A DNA stretch of 64,000 bases, from the NCBI RefSeq assembly GCF_016545825.1, contig NC_052621.1, forward strand, positions 15,196,410-15,260,409, written 5' to 3'. The position numbers and the translations under genes were made by a program. The DNA comes from Eucalyptus grandis (Eukaryota > Streptophyta > Magnoliopsida > Myrtales > Myrtaceae). Within the stretch, counting starts at the first letter, position 1, and each line of letters opens with the position of its first letter. This document shows positions 22,661-35,770 of this stretch, piece by piece. The notes beneath the pieces were generated by a model that worked only from the letters and a program-made list of their open reading frames with translations, did no database searches and was not told where the DNA came from.

Positions 22661-22919
22661 GTAGGGTCCGGGCTAGGGTTAGCCTAGTAGCTTCTTTTGA
22701 GTTTAGACTCGTGTATTAAACCTGATGTGTTTATAAAGTGTGTCTTGTGTTAATTGGTTGTCCTGCTTTTTCTATCCCATGTGTTTGATTGATGTCAGGA
22801 GTTTATTAATTTGCTTCCGCATGTGCATAAATCGATTGGGTCAGCAATGTGTCTTGGGAACATCGCATTTTAGTCAACCGCCGAGAGATGTGTGCGTGCC
22901 CGTCATTTGAGGCGTGACA

Positions 22920-23330
22920 ATTGCTATGCCATGCTACTTGCCTATTATATTTGAATTTGGTATTTGCCATATTATTGCCATGTCATGTTATTTTCACATT
23001 GAATTTTCATTTTGTCATATCTTATTCTCATTATGTGTGAGTTGTTCCTCCAATCTTGCCATGCCATTTCAATGCCATGTAGTTTTTTCTCAGTGTAATG
23101 AATATGAATTTGCTTTGTCCTTGCCGCATTGAAATATTAAAATTGAATTTTTATGTTGCACTCGCATTGACATTTTATTTGCTTACACGGCGTCACACAC
23201 AAACCAGTCATGCCACACGGCCTCATAATCAGTAATGACCTTGAATAAATGTTTTGGAATGATGCATGCTTAGGAAATTAGATCATGAGTAAATTTGGGA
23301 CTTAACTGAAATTAGAGCTTTGATACTAAC
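22920..23330. repeat. CCATGTCAT-rich repeat, right part, grading into unassigned DNA
   Basis: 'ccatgtcat', 'tgtcatgttattttc' and related words continue from the left part (11166-11654). From about 23170 the sequence becomes ordinary AT-rich DNA. Confidence 0.5.
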
Positions 23331-26300
23331 AGGACGTCATGAGATGTCCATCCTACACTTAATACAGCGTCTCTCTACAAGAGGTATAAGGCTGATGAGT
23401 CGGTTGAGAGATATTGTGCAAAACATAAGTCGACCTTGCAGTGGGCATTTCACCCACCGCTCCACGTTTACCGGTATGGGCGGCTACTATACCGGTTTAC
23501 CAGTTCCTCAAACAGCTGTTACGAGATGCGGTGGAGTCTACCCTCCCCACATGAAGAGCCCTCTAATTCTCAAGTGTAACTTTTTCTTCCCCACTTAGGT
23601 AGGAATACCTCTGATATCTTACGTCCTAGAATTCAAATGAAGCAGTTTTAGGACATACTCGGGTCTCAAGTTCCCAAATCTATAATCCCTAGTTTTCTTT
23701 TTGTCTAGTTTCCTTCACATGTACAATTAGGCAGCTGACTTTCCCAATACTGCCTAAGCATAGTCGGGTGTTTTATGATTGCCTTGTGGCTATAGGGTAG
23801 TCCGTGGCATTTAGGAATTAGTTCTCCAAATAGCCCAACTTCGAACCATCTCAAATATATTCTTCAATAGTTACCTCTTTCGACTTGGACTTCCATTGAT
23901 TTTGAATTTTAAAATGTACATAAAATTCAAATATCCCGAAATAATTAATCCATCCCTGTCATTTAAGTGCGTAAATTTGTCAAGTAAAACTATGGGTTTC
24001 TTTCAAGTTGTAATTTGTATGTCTGACAAATACTTTAATTTCAATATATTCTACATATGCTCGTTGAAACTTACAGACCGCGAAACTAGTTCATCAGTAA
24101 GACGCGGTCCAATATGGCAATTTCAGCTAGGTTCAATTTCCAGATTTGCTACTTCCCATTGGGGTCCGTCTTCGTTCGTTCAGTTGCTTTGAATCTTTGC
24201 TAAAAGGCCCATGAAGAAAATATCTTGCCGAAAGACCTAACGAACTTCTTTTACGGGCAAACTGAACCAAGAGTCCTTGCACATGCAGGAACAAACTCCA
24301 TGCGCCGCCAAACAACGCACGTTGAGCATGAACTGTTAGTGCAGGCACACCCATGCCATTAGGCCAGTTCATGGTGAATGGTAACATATGATTTTATTAG
24401 GAGAAGAAAAGTCAAAATCTCCTACATGATTTAACAGCATCGAGTGACCAAAGCACTTCATCTGCTAACTCGTCTTTTCCTTTTCCGGCTTGAGAGTAAT
24501 TTACCAAATCGATTTACATAGTACTGTCGGTAGTTACGAACTTGATTGATTTGCTAATTAGTTGAGCATATTTATTGTTTAGTACACTTAATGAATATTT
24601 CTATTTTAACATATAAAAAGAAGCTGAAATTACACTCTCGGTCTTTTGACTTGCATTTTTTTTTTTCAATCGAGTTCTTGATCTTGTGTATCGTTTCTAA
24701 TCAATCTCCCCAACTCCAAGTTCGGGTTAGTGCTGGCCGGTCAAGAAACAATTGTGGTTGCCGACGCAAAGATTGGGTCAAACTTCAAAAGGCATGGATT
24801 GGCATGAAACTCTGTTTATCCATTTTACGCATGTATCTGCAACATTATATGTCTCATGCTTCAGGCGGGAGTCAATCTCGGTAGACAATTCAGTAGTAAC
24901 AGCTTAGCGCTAATTCTTGTGAGTTTTTAATTGTGGGGATTAGGAATGAGACTAACTTCAAACGGTGTAGTATAGAGAGGGAATTTCTAAAAGCCACGTA
25001 CGAAGAGTATTATGGTTCAATTAGGTTTCTGATTATAGTTCTAAAACTAAGGATTATGTATGAAAAAAATATATATTTGGGGACTATAAGGAATTTAAAA
25101 ATGCTTCAGTTTCTCGTTTCATCTCCCTTCAAATTTCAACTTTGAAGCATTTTGTCACCTAATAGAAACCGCAACTCCAAAGTTCGTATGGTGTCTCTCT
25201 AATATATGAATTAATTCACTGAGAAAACGGAAAATGAGAGCTTTGAGTTATGGGATGTGCCTTCCAATCCATACTATCAAAAGTATCTAGACAAAGCGAG
25301 GGGCTTGCATCGACTAATGTGGTGACTTTTGAACTGACCATCATAGCATGAATTGGTAAGTGGATAACTTGATTGAATTTGTCACTTTGACTGCGAAGCC
25401 AATGAGAATAGGAGATTGATTGCCTGTATTTACACATTTAGAAACCAATTAAGGATTCAATTGTTCAGCATACGTGTGCCTTCTCTGCTTAAGAGGTGGA
25501 CAGAGATTCTTTCAATTCTGTCAAAGTTTACACTCATGCATGTAAGAAAAAGATCATGCAATAACCTGTGATTTTTTGCGGATATTTTACAGAATTGACT
25601 TCTGTGCAACACCTTACCTGAAGTTTGTTCACCCCCACACTCTGCCAAAAACGCCAAACTTCCTCGTCTTTTGTCTTTCAAACTCACATGGAAAAATATC
25701 TACAGATTTATTTGAAACAAGTATGAAGCTATAATAGAACATTCAGGTGCCTAACACATTATTTTATTAAACACGAGAGAGAATGGATCAAATATTCGTT
25801 TGATTTACTTATGAATTGCTCTTTATGATGCTCATGCATTAAACTGAAACATTAGTGTGCGTGCAGATAACTCTTGTTAAAGTTGCAACAATCTTATGTC
25901 AAGCTATTCATAAAGATAAATGATATGAAAAGGGCAATCGACAAATTAACCCAGATTAGGTATTGTCTCACTTGGCAACTTTCTTTTTTAAACTTATAAT
26001 GGGCACCCTTGGCCAAACTTTGAGCACCAACAGCAGAAGTATGTTTTGTCAGCTCAGCTTTAATCAACTTTTAAGTACAGCTCCAAAGAAAATCCTCCAA
26101 CTTAACAACCAGCATGATTAGATATGTGGGCCTTTTTGAGGACTAAGCAGTAACAAAAAGCTACTTAATCAAACAATATATCACCTGTTATAACGCTTTA
26201 TGCTTTGATCAATCAAACAAGAACTCAAAGACGAGTGATTTATTTGTCCAGTTAGAAACTTCTAACAGGAGGAACATTCTTGAAGACAAACGCTTCAATC

Positions 26301-26880
26301 CAGTGATCTTTTCTTTTTCTTTTTTCTTTTTTTTTTTCTTCTCAGCCAACAATCTAATCTTTTCCGGGTTTAAATGTCTAGTATGTGCTTGAGTGTCAAC
26401 AATCTTGTAACTCAGTCGACAGCTTTTTTCTGGGTAAGGGACTTAGATTTCACCATTATAGCTTTTCAGTATCTGCTATCTATAATGCACCCACACAAGC
26501 TGTTTATATCCTCCCGGTTGTGACTCCTTATCACATATATTCCATAGAATCCGCCAAGAATGATGTGCACGCAGTTTGCCAATACTTTTTGAAAATTTAT
26601 TGCTTATATTTCTTAGTTTCACGTAAATGAAATACATAGTTCAGTCCTCAAATCAAAGAAAAGAGCATGAGCATGACTACCCATTACCATAATTCCAAAA
26701 ACCAGAAACTATTTCCAATCGTTTACCCATTATTCATTATAATAATAATGACCAAAGAGGTTAATTACCTCAGGCCAAGCGTCTAACTTCTTAATAACAA
26801 ACAGAAATAGAAAAATCAGTATAAGGGAAAATCATAACCACCAAACACAACATAAAGAAAATGTTGGATTTATCCATCCG
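23331..26880. other. Unassigned, mostly single-copy-looking DNA downstream of MIF
   Basis: No gene I can support. Short frames at 23320-23598, 24133-24387, 24591-24884 and 25457-25687 show no recognisable family. A locally coding-like composition near 23330-23600 may be an exon relic. A T-rich stretch lies at 26311-26340. No LTR vocabulary is seen here, unlike the rest of the window. Confidence 0.45.
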
Positions 26881-26933
26881 GCAGTGCAAACTCGATGAAA
26901 TTTGGTCGCTAAATTTTGTGCCTTATTTAATGA

Positions 26934-27170
26934 CTAAGGATTCTCGACCACTTTCCTGTGGAAGTTCCTGTGGCAGCCGCAAGTGGCGCAAGTGAAAGCC
27001 AAGTCCGAGCCCTCCACGCCTCGTGGCCTGAACTCGGTGCATCCATCGACCTGGTGACCTCCAGTGGAGGCAGCGTGATTCCTCTGGCACTCTGCATATC
27101 TTATCCGGGGCATCCTGGACGAAGAAGCGTTTGAGGACTCTTCTCCTCTCCCCAGAACAACCTTCTTCAT
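26934..27170 (-). CDS. MIF: MINI ZINC FINGER (MIF) protein, ZF-HD family
   Basis: A 78-residue, intronless protein starting [19 protein letters not shown]. After the variable N-terminus comes the ZF-HD dimerisation zinc finger: [14 protein letters not shown] (about residues 23-36), then [11 protein letters not shown] and [14 protein letters not shown], with the conserved Cys/His set (C, H, C, C, C, C, H, H) all present. There is no homeodomain, which defines MIFs. Known MIFs are small plant proteins that dimerise with ZF-HD homeodomain factors and block their nuclear DNA binding, affecting hormone responses and floral meristem termination. The length fits the family. The upstream sequence offers no better start: the ATG follows GACTGAAAG, and a CT-rich leader and TATA box lie in the proper places. 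I cannot tell which paralogue this is. Confidence 0.93.
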   Translation of the reverse strand: MKKVVLGRGEESSNASSSRMPRIRYAECQRNHAASTGGHQVDGCTEFRPRGVEGSDLAFTCATCGCHRNFHRKVVENP

Positions 27171-27232
27171 CTTTCAGTCGGACCCCAATTGCTCCCTTTC
27201 AAGTGATATTGACGTAATATAACTTTTTACTT

Positions 27233-27288
27233 AGAGAGAGAGAGAGAGAGAGACAGGGGGAGCTCAACCCTAGAGGGGGTATTTATAG
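27233..27288 (-). promoter_or_regulatory. MIF core promoter: TATA box and CT-rich leader
   Basis: On the minus strand CTATAAATA (27288 to 27280) is a strong TATA box about 110 nt upstream of the ATG. Roughly 30 nt downstream begins a (CT)n tract, seen on the plus strand as (GA)n at 27233-27254. Pyrimidine-rich 5' leaders of this kind are common in plant genes. Confidence 0.7.
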
Positions 27289-27299
27289 CCTGTTAAAGT

Positions 27300-30200
27300 T
27301 CTTCCTTCACACTGACTTGATCGACCTTTATTAGGAGTAAATAAACATTATCACAATCACTGTTCTCACAATTCTTTTCTATAATTGATTAACCTATTGA
27401 AGTAGCAAATCAGTAGGAGAAAAATTAGAATATTTGCAAAGCGGACTCTTCTACGAATCAGTATGAAGATAACAAGTCAACTAGAATATTAACGAGTTGA
27501 TCATTTGGAGACTTTTTGTGATTTTTTATCAAAAAATATTTTGATTTTTTCTCTTCTGATTTGCTACTTCAATAAACCAGCCATGAAGTTTAGAAATTTA
27601 GCGAGACAAACTCAATTGAGAGACGGAGAGAGGACTTTGTATCGATTCTTGCATATGATAAGAAGTTTGTACATGTGGATTTATATACTATCTTTATCCA
27701 CTTAAATGGCTTATTAAAATGGCGATGCTGAGATATATTAATAACTGCTTTACAACTCAACCGGGCATTTAAAAGAAAAAAGAAAAGGAAAGAAGGAAAG
27801 AAACAGAAAGATTCTCGAATAAATAAGGGAAGAAAACCCTGGCAGGATGAGATGTCTTTAGGATTCGGGAATGGGGTATTGATTGGGTTATTATAGAATC
27901 ACCAGCTAAGCATGTTTAAACTGGAAACTTGTGGCCCCCATAAAGAGTATTAGAGTGAGGGGGGCATGTCCTCGTGAGGCGCATTTACACGAAAGCCATT
28001 AACAATTCGTGTCTCTAATGTTGACCTAAAAACGTGAGCCTGATAACATAGTTCGCCGAACCCCGTACGGAGAGAACTCTTTCTCCAAGATGTTCCCGTA
28101 GATATTTTGTGAAACAAATCCAGAGAAAGAACCAAGAGGCAAAATGGCCAATCTACCGGTTCCCACCTAGATGTTCAAACTCTGATCAACCCGTAAAGAC
28201 GAACTTAGTCATGTGTGTTGTGAGCAAAAACTGGCTCACGACACCGATTAGATCGTCATCTAAAAAGTTGTGTGGAGCTTGAATTACATGAAAAATTAAA
28301 ATTGTGATTTGATGCGTGCAACAATGAAACTTGAATAAACGGTTAAGTGGAGGAAGATTAAATTTATAAAAAATCATTATGAATTCTACAAATGAACAAT
28401 GTAAGATAAGCTATCACTATAATATTCTTTTTTTATTTGTACGCAAGTTTTGGAGGAGGGAAGGCTACCCAAAATAATACTTCAATTCAGTAAATACGAT
28501 AATATTTTATAAAAATTTGCAGTCCTGTGATTGCCTATCAATCACCGCTAATATCTGATCTTCTAGGCCAATGATCTCACGCCATGGATTGGTCCTCTGG
28601 TCTAACATAATTACAAATGGGGAAGTCATTATCTTCATGACTAGCATGTGTCGTTCGTCGGTGAACATACTTTTAGCAGTATTATTTCGTTATAGTTTGA
28701 TTGAAAAGCAAAAACTGTAAAACAATGAAGCACTATTTTCTTTCTAATCGAAAAGGACATCCGAATTATAACATAACAACCTCATTTGAATTTTTAGTCG
28801 GAACGCTACAAATAATTGAAATACACAAATTTAGGGATATGATATCCAATAAAGAAAGAGGATATTGCTCTCTCATAACTCAAAAACATTAAGGGAAAAT
28901 TTGTATAATATATATCATAATAAAGTCTAAATGATATTGTCTCTCCCCTTAAGTCCTCCCTTCTTTGTTTAGCAGGTGATTAAAACACCAGAGTCAAGAC
29001 TACCCGAGCTACTGAAAGGATTATATCCTTAACTATTGACTTTTTATCACTTAGTCTTATTCCATCAATCCGTGGATTAATTTGCAAAACTAGGAGGGAC
29101 TTTTAGGGCTAACAGTACAACTTAAAGGGAGTGAATATATTGATTGAAAACTTTAATAATTTCCGCGGAAGATAGCAAATTATACTCCAGCAGTTGCAAA
29201 AGCAAACTGATATTAATCAAACGTGTAAGTGCTAGTATGAAATAGATTCAATTAATAATGAATGGATAGAAAAAGCGCACACGAGTCTATAGGGATTCAA
29301 ATTATAACCAAGCCCATGTTCACTCCGTAACTAATAATAACCTTCATAGTGGCTAAAAGCCAATAGTAATCTTCAAGAGATGTTACAATCAACAAGTATT
29401 GCTTCTATCACACTATAAATCACAATGTTAGAATGCAATTGCTACTATCACATTTGTATACTTCTCTTATCACCAATTCCAAAATAATAAGAACTCTACA
29501 ATTGAGAAAATATCAAACAAATAGTAGCATAGTTTGCTTAATGACGTGATGGATTGATCTGCTGTGATTTGATGCTCATTGATCGTGAGTTTTTTGTTGA
29601 TTGAACTTGATCTTTGATAATGTGCAATTTTTGTGCTTCTTTAAGTGACTTAGTGTTTGAGTTTGAAAGAGGTACCAGATGAGTTTTTTTTACCTCAATC
29701 CCTCTAGGCTTAGAAAATAGACTTTAAGACCTTCAATTTGACAGATTGCATGTCCCGAACGAAGGTCGTTTGGTCCTCGAAAAATACCTTGAAAATCAAT
29801 TGATTCTGCAGTAGTTTTAGGTTGATTTGTGTTTCTGTCATTGTTCCGATTTTCAACGTTGTTATTTTCGTACTGATTTTTGTAATCTGATTCTAGAAAA
29901 GTTTTCTTCAAGAGAGTTGTTTGAAATTGTCTTGAGTATATTTTACATTTTTTTTTTCAGAATTTTTTAGCATGTTTTGATCAAGCAAAATCGCTTAGAA
30001 CAGACCATATATTGTTCAGCCCTACACTGATCCAAATTGCATTTGTGTGAAATTGAGCTTGTAGATGAGTCTATTTGACTTCATGATCTTTATAAGACTG
30101 GAAACACGTATCGTGTGTGTTCTAAAGATAAATGATCATCGTTTGGTATGTCAATTGCGTGCTTGAATGTGTGTAGGTTTTATTATAATTAGTGTGTCTA

Positions 30201-30639
30201 ATAACATGCATCTATTTTACTATTTTCACATGGATTTGTGTGATCCCAAATAAGTCTGAATGTCTTAAGAAAAACGTTGGTTGTTTCATATCCTCCATAT
30301 AGGATTTTTTGTTAGATTTTTCGAACATCATTAGATAATCGAATCAAGCATGTTCTATGACGTCAATGTTAGGTCATGGGCTTATCATGACCACAATTAA
30401 ACGCATTCGTTAAGGTCTCTTAAAGACCAAATCTTGCATCAATGCCTTCTCGACATTTGAAATGTATTACAAGCTTCGTGTTCATATATTTGGACCCCAT
30501 TTAGTTTGTAAGCATCATGCATCTATTAGGTTAGTTACAATTTGAAATCCCTCGTACATGTCATCACTAGTTATAAGTCATTTACAACATTGATGGATCG
30601 TGTGATTATTTCGCATCTCAACCTAGGGTTAGATGTTTT
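27300..30639. other. Unassigned DNA upstream of MIF
   Basis: AT-rich and mostly without repeats I can recognise. It presumably includes MIF upstream regulatory sequence in its first kilobase. Short frames (27505-27705, 27950-28135, 29690-29911) have no family signature. An AAAAGAAAAAGAAAAGG-like purine stretch lies near 27773-27810. Confidence 0.45.
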
Positions 30640-31019
30640 TGTCATACCCCGAACCCTGGGAACGTGCACATCCCTCGGCTGTCGATTAAAAATGTGACGT
30701 CTCAGACATGTCGCCGACCCATTCTTTTTATCTTTCAATTAAGCACATGCGGAAGCGAATTAAATAAACACCCGGCCAACAATCAAACACAGGGATAGTA
30801 AAGCATACAAAAGTTTCCAAAAACAACTTATTTATTTAAGCAATGTTACCCCTATGAAATTTAATGATTTACAAGCCCTTACATTGGCAACTTCCAACCG
30901 ACCCTCTCAAAATCCTCAGGGACTAGGGTCAACCGACTTTATTAGCGGCAGGGCTAGCCAAAAAGGTGTCACATCTCGTGCCCACCAAATCCGCACTCAG
31001 CAAATCTCCATCCTACAAC

Positions 31020-31139
31020 CTTGAAAAAGGTTAACCAAGACGGGGTGATATAAATCTCAGTGAGTCAAAATCCTAAACCCCGATTAAGACACAAATTCTC
31101 TTCAAAGGCGGTCATAAACATGCACCATACAAAACTCAC
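31020..31139 (-). other. Intron-like segment of the outer LTR (120 nt)
   Basis: Minus strand: GGCGAG|GTGAGT at 31139 and TTTTTCAAG ending at 31020. Both borders agree with the copy at 7560-7679. Confidence 0.5.
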
Positions 31140-31743
31140 CTCGCCTCGGCATGTCCTTGCACGTTAGTGCGTCACATATTCTATTATCAATGCAACAAGC
31201 ATAATTAATAACCAAAACACATGTTTCACTCATCAAACATTTGCATGAGTCTCGATTATAAGGTAAAACCGTTATGACACATTTCATACCATGCCTTGCA
31301 ATTTTGCCCCATAATCAGGCACAACAATCAAAACCATTCAGGCGTGTTCCGATTATTACAACCTATCGGCCATGGCCAGCTCAAAAGTCGGCAGTCATCC
31401 GGCATAATCGAGCATCGTGTCACGCCTTGAAACCCGAGTGCGCACGCACCCCTCGGTGGTCAACTAAAATTTGCGACGTTCCCAAGACACGTCGCCGACC
31501 ATTTTTATTTTATGCACATGTGGAAGTGAATTAAACAAACCCCAGAAAACAACAAACATGGGATAGAAAAGCAGGACAATCCAATTTCATATAAACACAC
31601 TTTATAGACAATCCAAGTTAGTCCTACAAGTCTGCACACTAAGGTCTACCCTAAAAGAATTACTGGACAACCTCTATTCCTGATCCTTTCAACTCAGGCT
31701 CAAGATCCTCCATGACACCCTTCGGTATCTCCAGATTAAGGAC

Positions 31744-31862
31744 CTACAAAATTGTAAACCACGATAGGGTGAGAATAAATCTCAGTGAGTCAACATTCTA
31801 AACCCCGATTAAGATGAAAATTCACTCAAGGGCATCCTAAACATACACCACTCAGAAATTAC
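31744..31862 (-). other. Intron-like segment of the nested LTR (119 nt)
   Basis: Minus strand: GGCGAG|GTAATT at 31862 (weaker donor) and ATTTTGTAG ending at 31744, then GTCCTTAATCTGG. The length is conserved. Confidence 0.45.
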
Positions 31863-32084
31863 CTCGCCACAGCACGTACCTGCACATTAGTGCACCTCAT
31901 AAAACACATGCATATTATATAGTAATCGCATTCAATAATTGGAATGCATCATGTCACTCATCAAACAATTCACAGAGGTCCCGATTATAAGGCCAAATCA
32001 TTATGACACGTATGATTCCGTGCCACACAATTTCGTCCCCTAATCAGGCGCGGGTAACTCATATTGGTGGTTCAATCCACACCC

Positions 32085-32205
32085 AATATTCACTCTCAAT
32101 ATTCAAACTCCAAATTCAAACTCAACATCCAAACTCAATATTCTGACTCCACATTCCAGCTCAATACTCAAACTCAATATTAGACTCAAATTCAAACTCA
32201 AGGTT
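32085..32205 (-). repeat. Short 'aaactcaatattc' repeats
   Basis: Repeated words 'attcaaactcaa', 'ctccaaattcaaact' and 'aactcaatatt', at a spacing of roughly 12-24 bp, directly before the 76-bp array. Confidence 0.6.
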
Positions 32206-32209
32206 TTAG

Positions 32210-32500
32210 AGGTGCCCCATTCCCATGAAGTTCCGATATCATGTGACACTTAATCCCTAACCACAATAAGCAATAGCTCGACGTATTAAAGGTGGCTCCC
32301 ATTAAGTCACACTGTCGTGTAGCACTTAGTTCTCAACTATCATAAGCAATAGCTCAAGGTACTAGAGGTGGCTCTCACGAAGTCACGCTGTTGTGTAGCA
32401 CTTAGTTCTCAACTATCATAAGCAATGTTACAAGGTTCTAGAGGTGGCTCATACGAAGTTTTGTTATCGTGCACACTTAGTCCTTTACCTGCTCACAACC
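32210..32500 (-). repeat. 76-80 bp tandem array in the nested LTR
   Basis: Four units begin with AGGTGGCTC-like sequence at 32210, 32290, 32366 and 32442. Each contains 'tagcacttagttctcaac' and 'cataagcaatagctca' blocks. The plus-strand LTR at 39380-39740 has the same units inverted. Confidence 0.85.
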
Positions 32501-34546
32501 ATTCAGTTTTCTCAACACATCTCATCCTCTTTCAATAGGCACCACATAAAACAATAACAATAAACCACAATCATGACACAACCATTCGTGCCTCATCACA
32601 CATAACTTCTAAGCATATCACAAAGCAATCACATCACCAAATAGGCATGATTTAGCAAGCATAACATCAAAAACAATCGTCAAAACTACTACCGATCCTA
32701 ACTGGCAGAAATGGTCCACTTGCGCATCTCCGAGTTTAAATCCAGAAATCTAATCAAACGAGTTTGGATAATTCCCAAATTTAAATATGTTGTAAGGGAC
32801 GCATAAATGAACATTTTTTATGAGACACCTTAATCCAAATCCTTCTAGATTAAGCCCAATAAATTGCTCAATCCAGTACCAAAAATTGGGTCCGTTTCCA
32901 AAAAGTCTATTTTCCAAAACCAGCTCGGTACGAGATCTAAAACTTGTCCATTTGATCTGAAATTTGAATATGTTAAGCTACAAGATGTGACAAACAATTT
33001 TCATGAAGAAACCATTTCGAAATTCGAACTTTAAGAGTTGATAAAACTCCCTTAAATCCTAAAAGTTCACCAATTCTAGCGAAAACAAATGTTCTATTTT
33101 GAAATGACGAATCTGATATCTCGTTCATTTAAATCCCTTAAATCTTGAGTAAAATATATGTTATAGCTGAAAATGTCTAAAACATTTTTCAAAAAGAAAT
33201 CAACCTCAAAATCTTAGCACATTTCAATCCATGGAAATGACAAACAATGAGGGTCTAGAAATCAGATCTAGGAAAAATCCACTAAATTGGACTAATCCCT
33301 CCTCATTAGTGTTAATCTCATCGATAAGATTAACATTAATCCATATTAAGGCTAATCTAACCATTCTAGATTAACACTAAATTATCTTAAGACTAATCTC
33401 ACTAGTACTAATCTAATTAAGGTAATTAACACTAAACTAACCCCCTAAGTGCAATTAACAACCTAATCAAGTATTAGGGAGTTAACTCACCGAATTAGCG
33501 AGCTGACGGGTTTACAGCGACGGCGATGTGAAGGTGGTGAAGACCTGTGTCTACGGTGGCACCAAGGGAGGTCTAGAAGAGGTTGAAAATGGCCCCACAA
33601 GTTTCTACCCTTAAACTGAAACTTGGTTCTGCTTCTAGTGTGGATTGAGCTGGTCTCAACGGTTGTTGGCGCGACTTGGTTGGAATGGGCCAGGAGGGTG
33701 GCGGACGGTAACGGCAGAGTTGCGACGGTCGAGCGACGTGAACAGGTGTAGGACTGGAGTAGCAGATGGGAATGGCGACTGCTACAGTTGGTTCGAGTGA
33801 GCTAGCTTCAATGAGGGCTTGTTGTATCAGTCCAAGGCTAGTGCCAGAACTCTTGTCTTGCTTCAACAATGGAGGAGGTGAAAGGATGAAGAAGAAGGAA
33901 GAGAAGGCAGCACAAGCCTTCTACTGGTTCTCTCTGGTTTTCTAGCTCCAAAACAGCAACAATGGAGGAAACAAAGGCAAGGAAGAAGAAGACGAGGGGC
34001 TCAACAAATATCCCAATTCACTCAAGTTCAAGGCCCTACATCTTCAGCTCTATCCTTTGCCCATTTTCCTTCACCAATCTTCCTTCATGAGTCACTCTAG
34101 GTGGTCCAAAATGTTGCTCCCCCCATGGCTACGAATTTTGAGCATTCCTCCTCAATTTCTATTCAAATTTATTCCAAATGGCCTCAATTAAATGGCCAAC
34201 TTGCTAAGGTAGATGCCCACTTCAAATTCTACAATTTTCCTTAACAAATAATCTAACTTGGAAGCCAAAATTGCACTCATAATCGAACCTCCAAATTTAC
34301 CGGTCCAATTCCGCCAAACTTCGATCTTTTGTCGAAAATTTGAACTAGCAAAAAATTCTTCGGAGAATGAGTTGACATTCCTAAAATAAATCATAACATG
34401 ATAGAATTTTCAATTTCTAAAATCGGGTTCAATTTCGCGGTTAATTTCAACTGAATACGATTTTAACGTGACCTAACCTACCACATAGCTTTTAGAAATT
34501 TTTAGCGCATTTAACCCATGGTCGATTATTTTCAATCCATAGGACA

Positions 34547-34600
34547 AATTCATTGTTAGGTGATCACACAAGCACACCATCAATCAAATTCATTGTTATC
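34547..34600. repeat. 14-bp filler duplication at a deletion junction
   Basis: CAAATTCATTGTTA occurs at 34547-34560 and again at 34587-34600, exactly 40 bp apart. The first copy sits at the junction of two deleted LTR ends; the second belongs to the resumed outer LTR. The pattern fits template copying during end joining. Confidence 0.7.
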
Positions 34601-35770
34601 TTTCTCATTAGCCAAGAGCACAAAAATCTCTTAATAAACCTTGCAACTCTCCTATTGTTTTTTGTTTAAAATTTTCCGAAATAAATTCGTACGCGGTCAT
34701 GTACTCAAAATCAATCCGTCAAACTTTGCACACTTCTACTGTAAAACCTCCTTTTTCTGTTAAGCATATAAAATTTAGCGTCCAAACCCGACACCTTAAT
34801 TATTTTCTATTTTCTTTTCCAACCACCCTTTTCTGGAGCTAAACTTGGGTAATCCCCCTTTTTTTTTCAAAGCTTTTGGAAAGAAATTCGTAGGTGCTCA
34901 CGTACTCAAAATTAATCCGTCAAACTTTGTACGCACCTAGTTTAAAACCTCATTGTTTTGTTAAGCAAATAAGTTTTGGTGTCCAAACCCGACACCTTAT
35001 TGTTTTTCTAATTCATTGCCCATAAGGCCATCTTTTGCAATAATAATAGACAATCACCATAGAACAACTATTCACATAATATCACGCATAAGTTCTAAGC
35101 ATGTCAAAAATCAACCACATCACAAAATATATATTTTCTAGGAAGCTAGACACCAAGAACAACCACAAAACCACAACCGGCCCTAACCGGCAGAAACCGG
35201 GTCCACTCGCACATCTCCAAGTTTAATTCCAGAAATATAACTATACAAGTTCAAGAAATTCTCAAATTTGAATATGTTATAAATAACACTTAAACAAACA
35301 CTTTTTATGAAGACAGCTCAATCCAAATCTTTCTAGAATGTGAGCAGTAAATCACCCAAGTCGTTACCAAAACTATGTCCGTGTCCAGAAATTACGTTTT
35401 CCAAAACCAACTTGTTTCGAGATCCAAAACTTGTCTATTTTTCTGAAATTTGACTATGTTAAATTAAAAGATATGATGAAAAACTTTTGTGAATAAATTA
35501 TTTTGAAAATCAAACTCTAAGAGTTGATAAAAATTATTTAAACACCAAAAGGTCACGGGTTCTAAGACCAACTGAGATTCTGCTTTGCAGGTGACAAATC
35601 TGAAATCTTATTCTTTTAAATTTTTAAAATCTTGAGTAAAATATATGTCATAGCGGAAGATATTGAGAACATTTTTCAAGAATGAAGTAATCTCAAAATT
35701 GTAACATATTTTAACCCATGAAAATGGCATACAACAAGCGTCCAGTAAACTGATTTGAAGATTAAGCTAA

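Larger units (their letters stand above)
11655..22919 (+). mobile_element. Near-complete, inactive Tekay/Del-type Ty3/Gypsy chromovirus
   Basis: Order: 5' LTR (5' end missing), PBS, gag, protease, reverse transcriptase, RNase H, integrase, chromodomain, PPT, 3' LTR. Assignment to Tekay/Del rests on the gag wording, the LTR of more than 3 kb, integrase upstream of a C-terminal chromodomain of the VDRKEQVLRNK type directly next to the PPT, and a Met-tRNA PBS. I counted 19 in-frame stops between 14968 and 18197, plus at least two frame changes and a degraded integrase core. It cannot encode a working element. The two LTRs are clearly diverged by substitutions and indels, so the insertion is not recent. 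Confidence 0.9.
19530..22919 (+). mobile_element. 3' LTR, full length (3390 bp)
   Basis: Starts TGTGACATCC after the PPT and ends GAGGCGTGACA. It aligns with the 5' LTR from about 19760 onward. It provides the reference termini used to recognise the other LTRs. A GC-rich block (20140-20960), an AT-rich spacer, TATATA (22095), the intron-like segment and the LTR ORF follow in order. The ORF at 20179-20721 parallels 12130-12621 in the 5' LTR, but the two differ mostly at amino-acid-changing positions, so I do not treat it as a gene. Confidence 0.9.
31418..34546 (-). mobile_element. Nested minus-strand LTR, U3 end deleted
   Basis: Starts TGTCACGCCTTGAAACCC at 31418, inside the outer LTR and preceded by CATCG. 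It carries the ~76-bp array also found in the plus-strand LTR at 37143-40442, so these two are one subfamily. The end stops at 'ttttcaatccatagga' (about 34546) without reaching ATGTCACA, leaving roughly 280 bp missing compared with full copies. The following junction shows filler DNA. Confidence 0.82.

Noticed and set aside
23320..23598. 92-codon ORF with a coding-like feel downstream of the Tekay element
   Set aside because: No family recognised and adjacent frames look equally coding-like. A degraded exon is possible but not supportable.
24133..24387. 84-codon minus-strand ORF
   Set aside because: No domain and no gene context; length is within chance for this composition.
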